64,000 bases of DNA, from NCBI GenBank assembly GCA_040797845.1, contig JBFNFA010000013.1:1-64000 (forward strand). The letters are read 5' to 3'. The notes beneath the pieces are model-generated. The model searched no databases. It worked only from the letters and a program-made list of their open reading frames with translations, and was not told the DNA's origin. A program made the position numbers and the translations under genes. How positions within the stretch are numbered: position 1 is the first letter of the stretch; each line of letters begins with the position of its first letter. Of this stretch, positions 18,439 to 25,991 are shown in pieces. Origin of the DNA: Clostridium_AW sp040797845 (GTDB lineage: Bacteria > Bacillota > Clostridia > Clostridiales > Clostridiaceae).

Positions 18439-18849
18439 CTAATAATTTGAATTCTTTCTATAGCCACGATTTCTTGAGTCTTGATTTTTCTTTATGTCTT
18501 GAAGTCTTTCCTCACTTTCCTTCAAAAATTTAAGCATTCTATCCTCAAAATCTTTAGGTGACTGCTTTTCCTTTTCTTTATTCCAATCTATTTCGATTGG
18601 TCTTACAGATTTTTTCTGCGGTTCCGCCTGTTTTATTGACAGACTTATTTTACCATTGTCATCAACAGAAATTATCTTTACTTTCACTTTGTCTTTTTCC
18701 TTTAGAAAACTTCTTATGTCTTTAACGTAACTATCTGAAACCTCAGATATGTGGACCAAGCCTGTTTTGCCCTCGATTTCTACAAAAGCTCCAAAGCCTG
18801 TAATGTTTACCACTGTGCCTTCTAGTATGTTTCCAGCTTTTAAGGTCAT
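18439..18849 (-). CDS. yabR: S1-domain RNA-binding protein, YabR-like
   Basis: A 136-aa protein with one S1 OB-fold domain (about 5-72: GNILEGTVVNITGFGAFVEIEGKTGLVHISEVSD...VKVKIISVD) and a charged, basic C-terminal tail likely to be disordered. It occupies the yabR position between divIC and spoIIE as in Bacillus, but its molecular role is not well established. A strong AAGGAGG precedes the ATG. Confidence 0.9.
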   Translation of the reverse strand: MTLKAGNILEGTVVNITGFGAFVEIEGKTGLVHISEVSDSYVKDIRSFLKEKDKVKVKIISVDDNGKISLSIKQAEPQKKSVRPIEIDWNKEKEKQSPKDFEDRMLKFLKESEERLQDIKKNQDSRNRGYRKNSNY

Positions 18850-18898
18850 ATTGAAAAAATTCCTCCTTAAAAATGTATATTAATATTAATATCAAACT

Positions 18899-19177
18899 TT
18901 ATTTACTTGTACTATTATTTATAACAGCACTTTCTCCTGGCTTAATTAAATTTAACTTCTCTCTTGCCAGCTTTTCAATGTACTCATCAGATTTAGTCAT
19001 TTCCACTTCATCTTTTAATTTTTCGTTTTTATCTTCTAGCTTTTCAATTTCAATATTTTTTCCATCTATCTGAGCTTTTATATTTCTCATGGTCATTTGC
19101 TGTTTACCCAAAATAAAACACACATAAAAGGCCAGCATGAAAAAGAATACTTTATTCAATTTACCAAGCTTCTTCAT
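18899..19177 (-). CDS. divIC: Septum formation initiator, DivIC/FtsB family
   Basis: Small bitopic division protein of 92 aa: a short basic N-terminus, one membrane helix (about 9-25) and a coiled coil (about 28-65, IDGKNIEIEKLEDKNEKLKDEVEM), ending with the EYIEKLAREKLNLIKPGE segment typical of the family. It works with FtsL and DivIB/FtsQ at the divisome. It lies between yabQ and the S1-domain gene, the conserved position. Confidence 0.92.
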   Translation of the reverse strand: MKKLGKLNKVFFFMLAFYVCFILGKQQMTMRNIKAQIDGKNIEIEKLEDKNEKLKDEVEMTKSDEYIEKLAREKLNLIKPGESAVINNSTSK

Positions 19178-19264
19178 AGATAAATTATCCTTTCTTTAAT
19201 TAAGGTTATCCTTTAGTTATATTCTAATGGCAATTGAATTTTTCTTCAAGTGATTTTTATAATT

Positions 19265-19663
19265 TTACTTTACTTTTTTATTTTTAATTTTGTATATTAA
19301 TAATTCTATTGGAAATAAAATGATATTTTTAAGTATTCTTAGTAATTTTCCTATAAAGCTTATAGAATTATGTAGTACTTTTATAAAAATATCACTAGCA
19401 AGTTTTAAATAAAAAAATATCCCAACAATAATAAGTAGATAAACATAAAATCCTACATACGCATAATTGAAATATAGTAGGAATATGAATACTAATACGC
19501 TAGACATTATCCAAAATAATATATCTTGGATATATGTTATCACTTTATTAGGGTTCTCAAACCCTCTAATAATTCTATATATATCAAATAGTATTCCCGT
19601 TATGATACCAGAGGCTAAACTAAATACTACTAATTTCACCTGATGTTCTATAGATATTATCAT
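19265..19663 (-). CDS. yabQ: Spore cortex biosynthesis protein YabQ
   Basis: A 132-aa integral membrane protein with about four helices between residues 5 and 105 and the family feature FDIYRIIRGFENP near residues 26-38. In Bacillus YabQ is made in the mother cell under sigma-E and is needed for cortex formation. Its AAGGAG site sits right behind the yabP stop, so the two are coupled. Confidence 0.9.
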   Translation of the reverse strand: MIISIEHQVKLVVFSLASGIITGILFDIYRIIRGFENPNKVITYIQDILFWIMSSVLVFIFLLYFNYAYVGFYVYLLIIVGIFFYLKLASDIFIKVLHNSISFIGKLLRILKNIILFPIELLIYKIKNKKVK

Positions 19664-19672
19664 TTTTACTCC

Positions 19673-19960
19673 TTACTTAAATAATTTTGATAATAATTTT
19701 TCTTTTTCTTTTTTATTTTCCTTATTAGTGTAAACACAGTAATTTATCATACCATTTATTATAACCTCACCATTTTGAACATCTAGCTTGTTCATCTTTA
19801 GTCCCTCTCCCTTTATATGTAAAGTTCCTAATGTAGTATTTAATATTATCTGTTCTTCATTGAAACTAAAAACTTCTACCACTCCATTTAAAAAAAGCTT
19901 CTTTCTATTCTCTAATGTCATAACGCTCTTTTCTTCTAATCTTATCTCTTTTTTTTCCAT
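19673..19960 (-). CDS. yabP: Sporulation protein YabP
   Basis: A 95-aa protein with the YabP fold: short beta strands (SVMTLENRKKLFLNGVVEVFSFNEEQIILNTTLGTLHIKGEGLKMNKLDVQNGEVIING). The family is a mother-cell sporulation protein required with YabQ for cortex assembly. The frame is open to 20014, but the residues before 19960 encode the GGAGGTG ribosome site, so the ATG at 19960 (MEKKEIRLEEKS) is the start. Confidence 0.92.
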   Translation of the reverse strand: MEKKEIRLEEKSVMTLENRKKLFLNGVVEVFSFNEEQIILNTTLGTLHIKGEGLKMNKLDVQNGEVIINGMINYCVYTNKENKKEKEKLLSKLFK

Positions 19961-19984
19961 GAGATTCACCTCCAACTTTATAAT

Positions 19985-20010
19985 ATTATATGCATATGTT
20001 TTTTCATATA
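19985..20010 (-). promoter_or_regulatory. Possible sigma-E promoter for yabPQ
   Basis: The minus strand has CATATAAT (19985-19992), close to the sigma-E -10 CATACAAT, and TATATGA (20004-20010) near the -35 position. The spacing is a little short, so this is tentative; sigma-E control of yabPQ is known from Bacillus. Confidence 0.3.
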
Positions 20011-20036
20011 GCACTTATCTTTATCAAGTAATTCTT

Positions 20037-20275
20037 AGCTTCAGATGGAGTTTACTTAAAAGAAATACTTACTCCAGCTGAAGCTTAGAAGAACTTATCC
20101 AGGGACGTAGCATCCGTTATGCACAGCATAAGAACTCTAAATCGCTGAAGCTCAAGAGTTCTAATATCTCCCACTTGTAGAAAAGCAGAGAACCAAAATC
20201 TTTGATTTTACGTGAATCGCTTTCACAGAGTGCGATGGGAGTATTACGGATGGTAGTCATCGGACAAAGTGGAAT
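20037..20275 (-). ncRNA. Large structured non-coding element upstream of yabP
   Basis: About 240 bases with no good open frame but dense self-complementarity: a 15-bp stem with one mismatch (20037-20051/20071-20085), TTATGC/GCATAA (20117-20122/20126-20131), AGAACTCT/AGAGTTCT (20131-20138/20155-20162), AAAATC/GATTTT (20195-20200/20204-20209), ATCGC/GCGAT (20216-20220/20232-20236), a long-range CTCCCA/TGGGAG (20168-20173/20236-20241), and a 7-bp CATCCGT/ACGGATG (20111-20117/20246-20252) that could form a pseudoknot. A wobble in 20103-20115 pairs only on the minus strand. It may belong to a known clostridial class such as the raiA motif; I could not confirm this. Confidence 0.65.
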
Positions 20276-20349
20276 TTAGTTAATATGAGGTATCCCCTCT
20301 TTAAAGAGAATAGATTATTAGAGAGAGTAGTTAACTAATTAAAGAAAAA

Positions 20350-20371
20350 GACCGAAGGGTTTCCTTCAGTC
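20350..20371 (-). terminator. Terminator overlapping the rqcP stop
   Basis: GACCGAAGG (20350-20358) pairs with CCTTCAGTC (20363-20371), with one wobble on the minus-strand RNA, followed by TTTTTCTTT. The stop codon lies inside the stem. Confidence 0.85.
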
Positions 20372-20626
20372 CATATCTTCATCACCTGATATTATTTCAT
20401 ACATCTCTTTAGCGTCTTCTTTCCTTACATGCTCTGATATGTTAATAATTCTAGCCTTTAATGATTTTTCAGAATACTTAATTTCAATAATATCATTTTC
20501 TTTTACTTCTGTACCTGGCTTAGCAACCTTATCATTTATAAGCACTCTTCCACTTTCACAAGCTTCTTTTGCTACAGTTCTTCTTTTTATAATCCTAGAT
20601 ACTTTTAAATACTTATCTAATCTCAT
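20366..20626 (-). CDS. rqcP: S4-domain RNA-binding protein RqcP
   Basis: An 86-aa S4-fold protein (MRLDKYLKVSRIIKRRTVAKEACESGRVLINDKVAKPGTEV spans the RNA-binding core). Bacillus RqcP (YabO, Hsp15-like) binds stalled 50S subunits and helps RqcH add alanine tails in ribosome-associated quality control. It sits between hup and the yabP region, the yabO position. A hairpin separates it from hup. Confidence 0.9.
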   Translation of the reverse strand: MRLDKYLKVSRIIKRRTVAKEACESGRVLINDKVAKPGTEVKENDIIEIKYSEKSLKARIINISEHVRKEDAKEMYEIISGDEDMD

Positions 20627-20644
20627 ATTATCCTCCCCAAATCA

Positions 20645-20676
20645 CAAAAAACCCAGATTTACACCTAGGTTTTTTG
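20645..20676 (-). terminator. Terminator between hup and rqcP
   Basis: CAAAAAACCCAG (20645-20656) pairs with CTAGGTTTTTTG (20665-20676), with a G-U pair only on the minus RNA. The T-run forms part of the stem, so termination may be partial and the rqcP ribosome site follows shortly. Confidence 0.6.
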
Positions 20677-20693
20677 AAAAATACAAAAGTATC

Positions 20694-20969
20694 TTATTTA
20701 TTTACTTTATCTTTAAATTCTTTACCTGGTTTAAATACTGGAACAGTTGATTCTGGAATAGTGATTTCTTCTCTAGTTTTTGGATTTCTACCTATTCTAG
20801 CTGCTCTGTTTCTTGTTTCAAATGTTCCAAATCCTACTAATTGAACTTTTTCACCCTTTTCAAGTGTTTCCTCAACTGATTCGATAAACGCCTTAAGAAG
20901 TAGTTCAGCATCTTTCTTAGTTAATTTAGATTTTTCAGCCATACTTGTAATTAATTCTGCTTTATTCAC
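20694..20969 (-). CDS. hup: DNA-binding protein HU
   Basis: Small basic nucleoid protein of 91 aa with the complete HU/IHF fold: MNKAELITSMAEKSKLTKKDAELLLKAF for the helical body, GFGTFETRNRAARIGRNPKT for the strand and DNA-contact arm, and the conserved proline in TIPESTVPVFKPGKEFK. It bends and compacts DNA. Start is GTG behind AAGGAGG. It is the probable main HU of the cell, located between mazG and rqcP. Confidence 0.96.
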   Translation of the reverse strand: MNKAELITSMAEKSKLTKKDAELLLKAFIESVEETLEKGEKVQLVGFGTFETRNRAARIGRNPKTREEITIPESTVPVFKPGKEFKDKVNK

Positions 20970-21081
20970 TTTTTTTACCTCCTTAATATTGAGTATGCTA
21001 TAAAATAGCTTACATACTATAAAATAGCATATTCTTCACTAATTTTAAAATTCCTTCTTTGAGTTATATGTTTTTATAAAT

Positions 21082-22530
21082 TTAATTATTTTTTTTCGCT
21101 TCTTCCCATAGTTTATCCATTTCTTCCAATGTCATTTGTTTTAAATCAAATCCCATTTTCGAAGCGGTTTCTTCTATGTATCGGAAACGATAAATAAATT
21201 TATCTATAGTATAATTTAATGCATATTCAGGGTCTATGTCAAGAAATCTTGATACATTTACTACTGAAAATATTAAATCTCCAACTTCTTCTAATATTTT
21301 TGCCCTATTATTACTTTTATATACATCTCTTACTTCATAATATTCTTCTATTACTTTAGATAATGCATCTTCAATATCATCCCAGTCAAAACCTACCTTA
21401 GCAGCTTTCTTCTGAACTTTTTCTGCTCTCATTAAAGCAGGTAATGTCTTTGCTATATGATCTAATTCTTCCGTATAAGAGCTAAACCCTTTATTAATTC
21501 TTTTTATTTCATCCCAGTTATCCAAAACTTCTGTAGATGAGCTCACTTTTGTACTCTCAAACACATGGGGATGCCTTTCTATCATTTTTCTGCAAATACC
21601 TTTTGTTACATCATTTATATTAAAACTTTTCTCTTCTTTTCCTATTTGTGCATGAAAAACAATTTGCAGAAGTAAGTCACCTAACTCTTCCCATAGCATA
21701 TTATCGTCTGTTTTTTCTATGGCTTCAATAACTTCATAAGTTTCTTCTATTAAATATTTCTTTAGGGAATCATGATCTTGTTCTTTATCCCAGGGGCACC
21801 CATTATCCCCTCTTAATTTTTCCATTATACATACTAAATCGTAAAAATCTCCAACATAGTCTTTCTTTTCTGGTATATAAACTGAAGTTAAGTAATCTAT
21901 ATCTCCCTGTCTATCAAGCTCATATAATTTTATTTTCCTTATGCTCTCTAAACCTTCTACACCAGCTGCCCTAACAAAAAATATTTCCTCCTCATCTCCA
22001 TAATAATCCTGAAGCTGAAGCTTTACTTCAGAAGCTATAAATTTATTATAAACTTGTGTTATTATGGTTCCAACTCTTCTGTCTAAGATTCCTTCTTTTA
22101 CCTCAAAGGCATCCATTATCTTTAATCCTTCTATTGGGTCTATCTTCAATGATTCTACCATAGCATCTACGAAGCTTACAGCTGGATATATTTTATATTC
22201 TAAATTGTTATCTTCACATAGTTTTATTAAATTAGTTACTGATTTCTCTGCAACTAAGGGATGCCCTGGCACAGCATATACGATTTCTTCATATATTTTA
22301 CACTTTTCTACTAATTCTTCAGAAATTGATATATATACTTCATCAAAGCTTTTCATGCTTTCATATTTATTATCGAAGGTAGAGAAACTTATATTTAGAC
22401 CCTTTAGATATTCTACAACTGGATGTTTTTCTGTCCTTAGGTAAATATTTTCACAATTCTTTAATACCTCTATACTTCCTAAGGTTAGCGCCTCTTTAGA
22501 ACCTGGACCAAGTCCTATGATCTTTATCAT
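21082..22530 (-). CDS. mazG: YabN/MazG: tetrapyrrole methylase-like plus NTP pyrophosphohydrolase
   Basis: Two-part 482-aa protein. Residues about 1-220 form a tetrapyrrole-methylase-like domain (IIGLGPGSKEALTLGSIEVL) and residues about 230-482 hold two MazG repeats, the first with the metal-binding EExxE-type helix (CPWDKEQDHDSLKKYLIEETYEVIEAIE and WEELGDLLLQIVFHA). The MazG part hydrolyses NTPs to NMP and PPi, cleaning nucleotide pools; the methylase-like part has no established substrate. The start overlaps the end of the SpoVB-like gene by 35 bases, so they are coupled. Confidence 0.95.
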   Translation of the reverse strand: MIKIIGLGPGSKEALTLGSIEVLKNCENIYLRTEKHPVVEYLKGLNISFSTFDNKYESMKSFDEVYISISEELVEKCKIYEEIVYAVPGHPLVAEKSVTNLIKLCEDNNLEYKIYPAVSFVDAMVESLKIDPIEGLKIMDAFEVKEGILDRRVGTIITQVYNKFIASEVKLQLQDYYGDEEEIFFVRAAGVEGLESIRKIKLYELDRQGDIDYLTSVYIPEKKDYVGDFYDLVCIMEKLRGDNGCPWDKEQDHDSLKKYLIEETYEVIEAIEKTDDNMLWEELGDLLLQIVFHAQIGKEEKSFNINDVTKGICRKMIERHPHVFESTKVSSSTEVLDNWDEIKRINKGFSSYTEELDHIAKTLPALMRAEKVQKKAAKVGFDWDDIEDALSKVIEEYYEVRDVYKSNNRAKILEEVGDLIFSVVNVSRFLDIDPEYALNYTIDKFIYRFRYIEETASKMGFDLKQMTLEEMDKLWEEAKKNN

Positions 22531-24079
22531 CTATACCTCTCCTTTTGTGACGTAAAATCTTATTTTTAAAGTATCCAAAGTTAAATATTCTCATAGTAAA
22601 AATTAGTATACTATATATTAATATACCTGAAAATATAGATATTACACAAGCTAAATTGCTACTATTCATAATAACATATAATCTTGAATTTATTAAAATA
22701 ACTGAAATTATCATTATAATTGACGCCAATAAAGGTTTTATAAATATATTATACCAATCCATCCTAATTTTTAAGCTGATTTTAAGCAATAGCATATTTA
22801 ATATTGTAACTATGAGATATCCTCCAATAGATCCAATTACCGCCCCATAAATATATATACCTTTTATAGGTACTAACTTAGCTGTTAATAATACCTTTAC
22901 TATACATCCCAATATTAAAGTAATTACAGGGGTAATATATTTACCTATACCTTGCATAATGGCCGTAGATGTTTGAGTCAGTATAATAAAAGGAATAGAT
23001 ATGGAAGAATATTTTAATATTTCTCCACCACCACTATGACCTGGAAATAAAAGTTGCATAATTTGCTCTGATAAGAAAAATAATCCTAAGCAAGATGGAA
23101 ATGAAACTACCGTAGCAAACTTGATAGACAATTGAGTTTTTTCCATCAGCTCAAATCTTCTATTTAAAATATAACACTCTGCTATAATAGGTACTAACGA
23201 GGCACATAGTGATATTGATATTGTAAGTGGAACATTTATTAATACAGATGCCTTACCAGTTAATTGTCCGTAGAGTATGGTAGCTTCTTTAAAGTCTAGT
23301 CCCCCTTGTAAAAGCTTTTGAGGAACTAAAATAGAGTCAATTAAGCCCATAACACTACCTACTGTAGCTCCTAATGATATTGGTACAGATATATATATAA
23401 GCTTACTTAATATGTCTAAATTCTCTCTTACATTCCTTACATTGATCTCTTTTCTCACACGAGTATATTTTATAAATAAATATATCCCCCCTAATATTCC
23501 CCCTGCTGTTGCTCCAAAAGCTGCTCCCCCTGCCGCATATTCTATTCCCTTAGGTAAAAGCATATATGCCAGGCCTATTCCAAATATTACTCTTCCTACC
23601 TGTTCTATAATTTGTGATATAGCTGATGGGTTCATATTCTGTAGCCCTTGGAAAAACCCTCTAAATGCACTGATTATTGAAATGAAAAAAGGAGCCGTGG
23701 CAATACCTATCAAAGAGTAATACGCCTTACTATCCCACCTAAAAAGGTCAATAATATATCTTGAAAGTAACAGAATGCTTACTGTAAATATTCCACCAAT
23801 AATTACCATTAGCAACATTGCCTTTTTAAATACTTGTAGTATTCCTTCGTTATCTCCTAAAGCCTTTCTCTCCGAAACCATCTTAGATATAGCAACTGGA
23901 ATTCCTGATGCTACTGCAATAAAGAATAGATATAAAGGATAAGACATTTGATAATATCCTATTCCTTCGTCACCTATGAGCATTATTAAAGGCCATCTAA
24001 AAAATAATCCTAAAAATTTAGCAAAAATTCCTGATAACCCTAAAATAAGTGTACCTTTTAACAAGGATTGCTTTTTCAT
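22496..24079 (-). CDS. SpoVB-like polysaccharide/lipid II flippase family protein
   Basis: A 527-aa polytopic membrane protein of the MOP/MATE-like superfamily with about 14 helices and the family N-terminus (GTLILGLSGIFAKFLGLFFRWPLIMLIGDEGIGYYQMSYPLY). It corresponds in position to Bacillus yabM, a paralogue of SpoVB and MurJ, next to spoVT and mazG. Members move lipid-linked cell-wall precursors across the membrane, and a role in spore envelope synthesis is plausible. A CGGAGG site supports the ATG. The C-terminus ends in a basic tail. Confidence 0.9.
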   Translation of the reverse strand: MKKQSLLKGTLILGLSGIFAKFLGLFFRWPLIMLIGDEGIGYYQMSYPLYLFFIAVASGIPVAISKMVSERKALGDNEGILQVFKKAMLLMVIIGGIFTVSILLLSRYIIDLFRWDSKAYYSLIGIATAPFFISIISAFRGFFQGLQNMNPSAISQIIEQVGRVIFGIGLAYMLLPKGIEYAAGGAAFGATAGGILGGIYLFIKYTRVRKEINVRNVRENLDILSKLIYISVPISLGATVGSVMGLIDSILVPQKLLQGGLDFKEATILYGQLTGKASVLINVPLTISISLCASLVPIIAECYILNRRFELMEKTQLSIKFATVVSFPSCLGLFFLSEQIMQLLFPGHSGGGEILKYSSISIPFIILTQTSTAIMQGIGKYITPVITLILGCIVKVLLTAKLVPIKGIYIYGAVIGSIGGYLIVTILNMLLLKISLKIRMDWYNIFIKPLLASIIMIISVILINSRLYVIMNSSNLACVISIFSGILIYSILIFTMRIFNFGYFKNKILRHKRRGIDDKDHRTWSRF

Positions 24080-24193
24080 AATTAATACCTCCGAAAGTCT
24101 TCTAAATATTATTTATTTATAATTCAGAGGCAATATTACTTTTTATTGAATATTTTTATAAATCATTGTCAATAATTTTTATGGAACAAAAAT

Positions 24194-24216
24194 AAATGGC
24201 AGACATGCTGCCATTT
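24194..24216 (-). terminator. Terminator downstream of spoVT
   Basis: AAATGGCAG (24194-24202) pairs with CTGCCATTT (24208-24216) and TATTTTTGTT follows on the minus strand. Confidence 0.8.
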
Positions 24217-24244
24217 AATATTAGCAATTTGTCTACCATTTTAT

Positions 24245-24796
24245 TTATTGCTCCATTTGTTTTCCTAAGAAGGATGATGCAGTTTCAGCTAATTTAATTT
24301 CTACGTCTCCAAACTTCTTGCCTTCCTCTTTAGATACAATAATAACAGCTCCAATTGCATCTCCTTCTGCTATTATTGGTGATATAACCTGCCCTTTATA
24401 CTTGTCATCCACTTCTTCATCATCATAAAGTGGTATAGTGTCTGAGCTTTGATTGTAATTAACTACTTTTCTTTCTTCAATAATTTTTTCTAAATCTGTG
24501 CTTATTTTTTTGTCTAAATACTCTTTTTTAGGAGCTCCACTAATAGATATTATGCTATCCCTATCACAAATAATTACTATATTTCCTGCTGCTTGCTGTA
24601 GAGATTCTGCATAGCCTTTGGAGAATTCGCTTAATTCACCAATAGGGGAGTATTTCTTTAATATAACTCCTCCTTCTCTATCAGTAAATATCTCTAAAGG
24701 GTCTCCCTCTCTTATCCTTAAGGTCCTTCTTATTTCTTTAGGAATAACGACTCTACCCAAGTCGTCTATACGTCTAACAATTCCTGTGGCTTTCAT
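24245..24796 (-). CDS. spoVT: Stage V sporulation transcriptional regulator SpoVT
   Basis: Forespore transcription factor that tunes sigma-G genes. The 183-aa protein has an AbrB-type swapped-hairpin DNA-binding domain (1-50, MKATGIVRRIDDLGRVVIPKEIRRTLRI) and a GAF-like C-terminal domain (about 55-180) as in Bacillus SpoVT. A GGAGG site precedes the ATG. It lies between the PrsA gene and the SpoVB-like gene and has its own terminator. Confidence 0.96.
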   Translation of the reverse strand: MKATGIVRRIDDLGRVVIPKEIRRTLRIREGDPLEIFTDREGGVILKKYSPIGELSEFSKGYAESLQQAAGNIVIICDRDSIISISGAPKKEYLDKKISTDLEKIIEERKVVNYNQSSDTIPLYDDEEVDDKYKGQVISPIIAEGDAIGAVIIVSKEEGKKFGDVEIKLAETASSFLGKQMEQ

Positions 24797-24840
24797 ATAT
24801 TTTTTTCCTCCTTTAAATTGATATTTACAACTTGTATTAA

Positions 24841-24871
24841 TATTATCTTTCTATTTATGAAATTTTATACA
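24841..24871 (-). promoter_or_regulatory. Possible sigma-G promoter of spoVT
   Basis: The minus strand shows TGTATAA (24865-24871), a 17-base spacer and GATAATA (24841-24847), resembling sigma-G consensus elements. SpoVT is a sigma-G target in Bacillus. The match is imperfect. Confidence 0.3.
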
Positions 24872-24883
24872 CATTTGTAATTT

Positions 24884-24914
24884 AAAAACCCCGAAATAAA
24901 ATTTCGGGGTTTTT
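24884..24914 (-). terminator. Terminator downstream of prsA
   Basis: A 14-bp perfect GC-containing stem (24884-24897 with 24901-24914) right at the prsA stop codon, with T-runs on both strands. Confidence 0.85.
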
Positions 24915-24915
24915 C

Positions 24916-25920
24916 TTAAACTAAATTTTTTACATATTTTTCAGTTTCTATTTTAGATTCTGATTTCCATTTTTCTAATTCAGCGTTAAATTTATTCTGC
25001 TGTTCACTTGAAAGTAACTCTTTTTTGATTTCTTCTTTTACTGTGTCAAACTTTTTAATTGTTATAGGATCTTTATCTATTAATTTAATAATGTGGTATC
25101 CATACTGACTTTTTACTGGTTCTGATATTTCACCTTTATTCAATTTCACTACCGCATCCACAAAAGGCTTAACAAGATCTCCATATCCTGTCTCTCCTAA
25201 GTCTCCACCATTTTCTTTTGAACCATCTAAGGAAACTTCTTTAGCTACTTTAGCAAAGTCTTCACCCTTATTTAATCTTTCCTTAACCTTTTTAGCTTCC
25301 TCTTCTGTAGCAACTAATATATGGGCTGAATGAAATTTGCTATCTCCTTCTAGGAATTGATATATATTTTCATCATAATATTTTTTAGCAACTTCATCAG
25401 TTACTTTTACATCTTTAACTATAAGATCTCTTACTTGAAGTATAGTAAATTGTGTTTTATAAAAATCCTTTAATTGAGCTTCTGTAATTCCCATGGTTTT
25501 CAAATCTTCAAGGAATTTTTCTTTATCATTATTAAAACCATTCTTTATTACATCATTAAATGTTTTTTCTACTTCTTCATTTACTTTGTTCTCATCTATT
25601 TTCAAATCTTTTGATTTTTGTAATATTAATTTTTCTGTAGCCATCTGGTCAAGAACTTGTTTTTTATATTCTAATAATTGTTCTTTTACTTCTGTATTGC
25701 TTATATAATTTTCGCCATACTGCTCTTTTAATTTCTCTATCTGTTCTGCTACCAAAGGATTTGAATCTAACTGTTCTCTAGTTATAGTTTCGTCATTTAT
25801 CTTAGCAACTACGCTTTTCTTTATTGCTTCTGGAGTTTTTTCAATCATATTACATCCTACAGCTGAAAAAGTCATTACTGTTACTAAGGATGCTATAATC
25901 AGTTTTTTTATGTTTTTCAC
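24916..25920 (-). CDS. prsA: PrsA-type foldase lipoprotein
   Basis: Extracytoplasmic peptidyl-prolyl isomerase helping secreted proteins fold. It starts with a lipoprotein signal peptide, with lipid-attachment Cys23 in the lipobox SAVGC, followed by a SurA-like helical N-domain and a parvulin domain (about 195-290, FHSAHILVATEEEAKKV...LGETGYGDLVKPF...YGYHIIKL). Length 334 aa is slightly above Bacillus PrsA. The start is GTG behind GGGGGA. It is placed between mfd and spoVT, where Bacillus has no such gene. Confidence 0.93.
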   Translation of the reverse strand: MKNIKKLIIASLVTVMTFSAVGCNMIEKTPEAIKKSVVAKINDETITREQLDSNPLVAEQIEKLKEQYGENYISNTEVKEQLLEYKKQVLDQMATEKLILQKSKDLKIDENKVNEEVEKTFNDVIKNGFNNDKEKFLEDLKTMGITEAQLKDFYKTQFTILQVRDLIVKDVKVTDEVAKKYYDENIYQFLEGDSKFHSAHILVATEEEAKKVKERLNKGEDFAKVAKEVSLDGSKENGGDLGETGYGDLVKPFVDAVVKLNKGEISEPVKSQYGYHIIKLIDKDPITIKKFDTVKEEIKKELLSSEQQNKFNAELEKWKSESKIETEKYVKNLV

Positions 25921-25991
25921 TATTATTCCCCCACTCTATTCTATGTTTTTTTATTATAATAATTTTTTATACAATGCAAATAAGTTTGTAT

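Noticed and set aside
20037..20340. Remnant of an IS200/IS605-type element
   Set aside because: The hairpins recall such ends, but there is no transposase fragment, no second copy in the window and no clear boundaries; a structured RNA explains it better.
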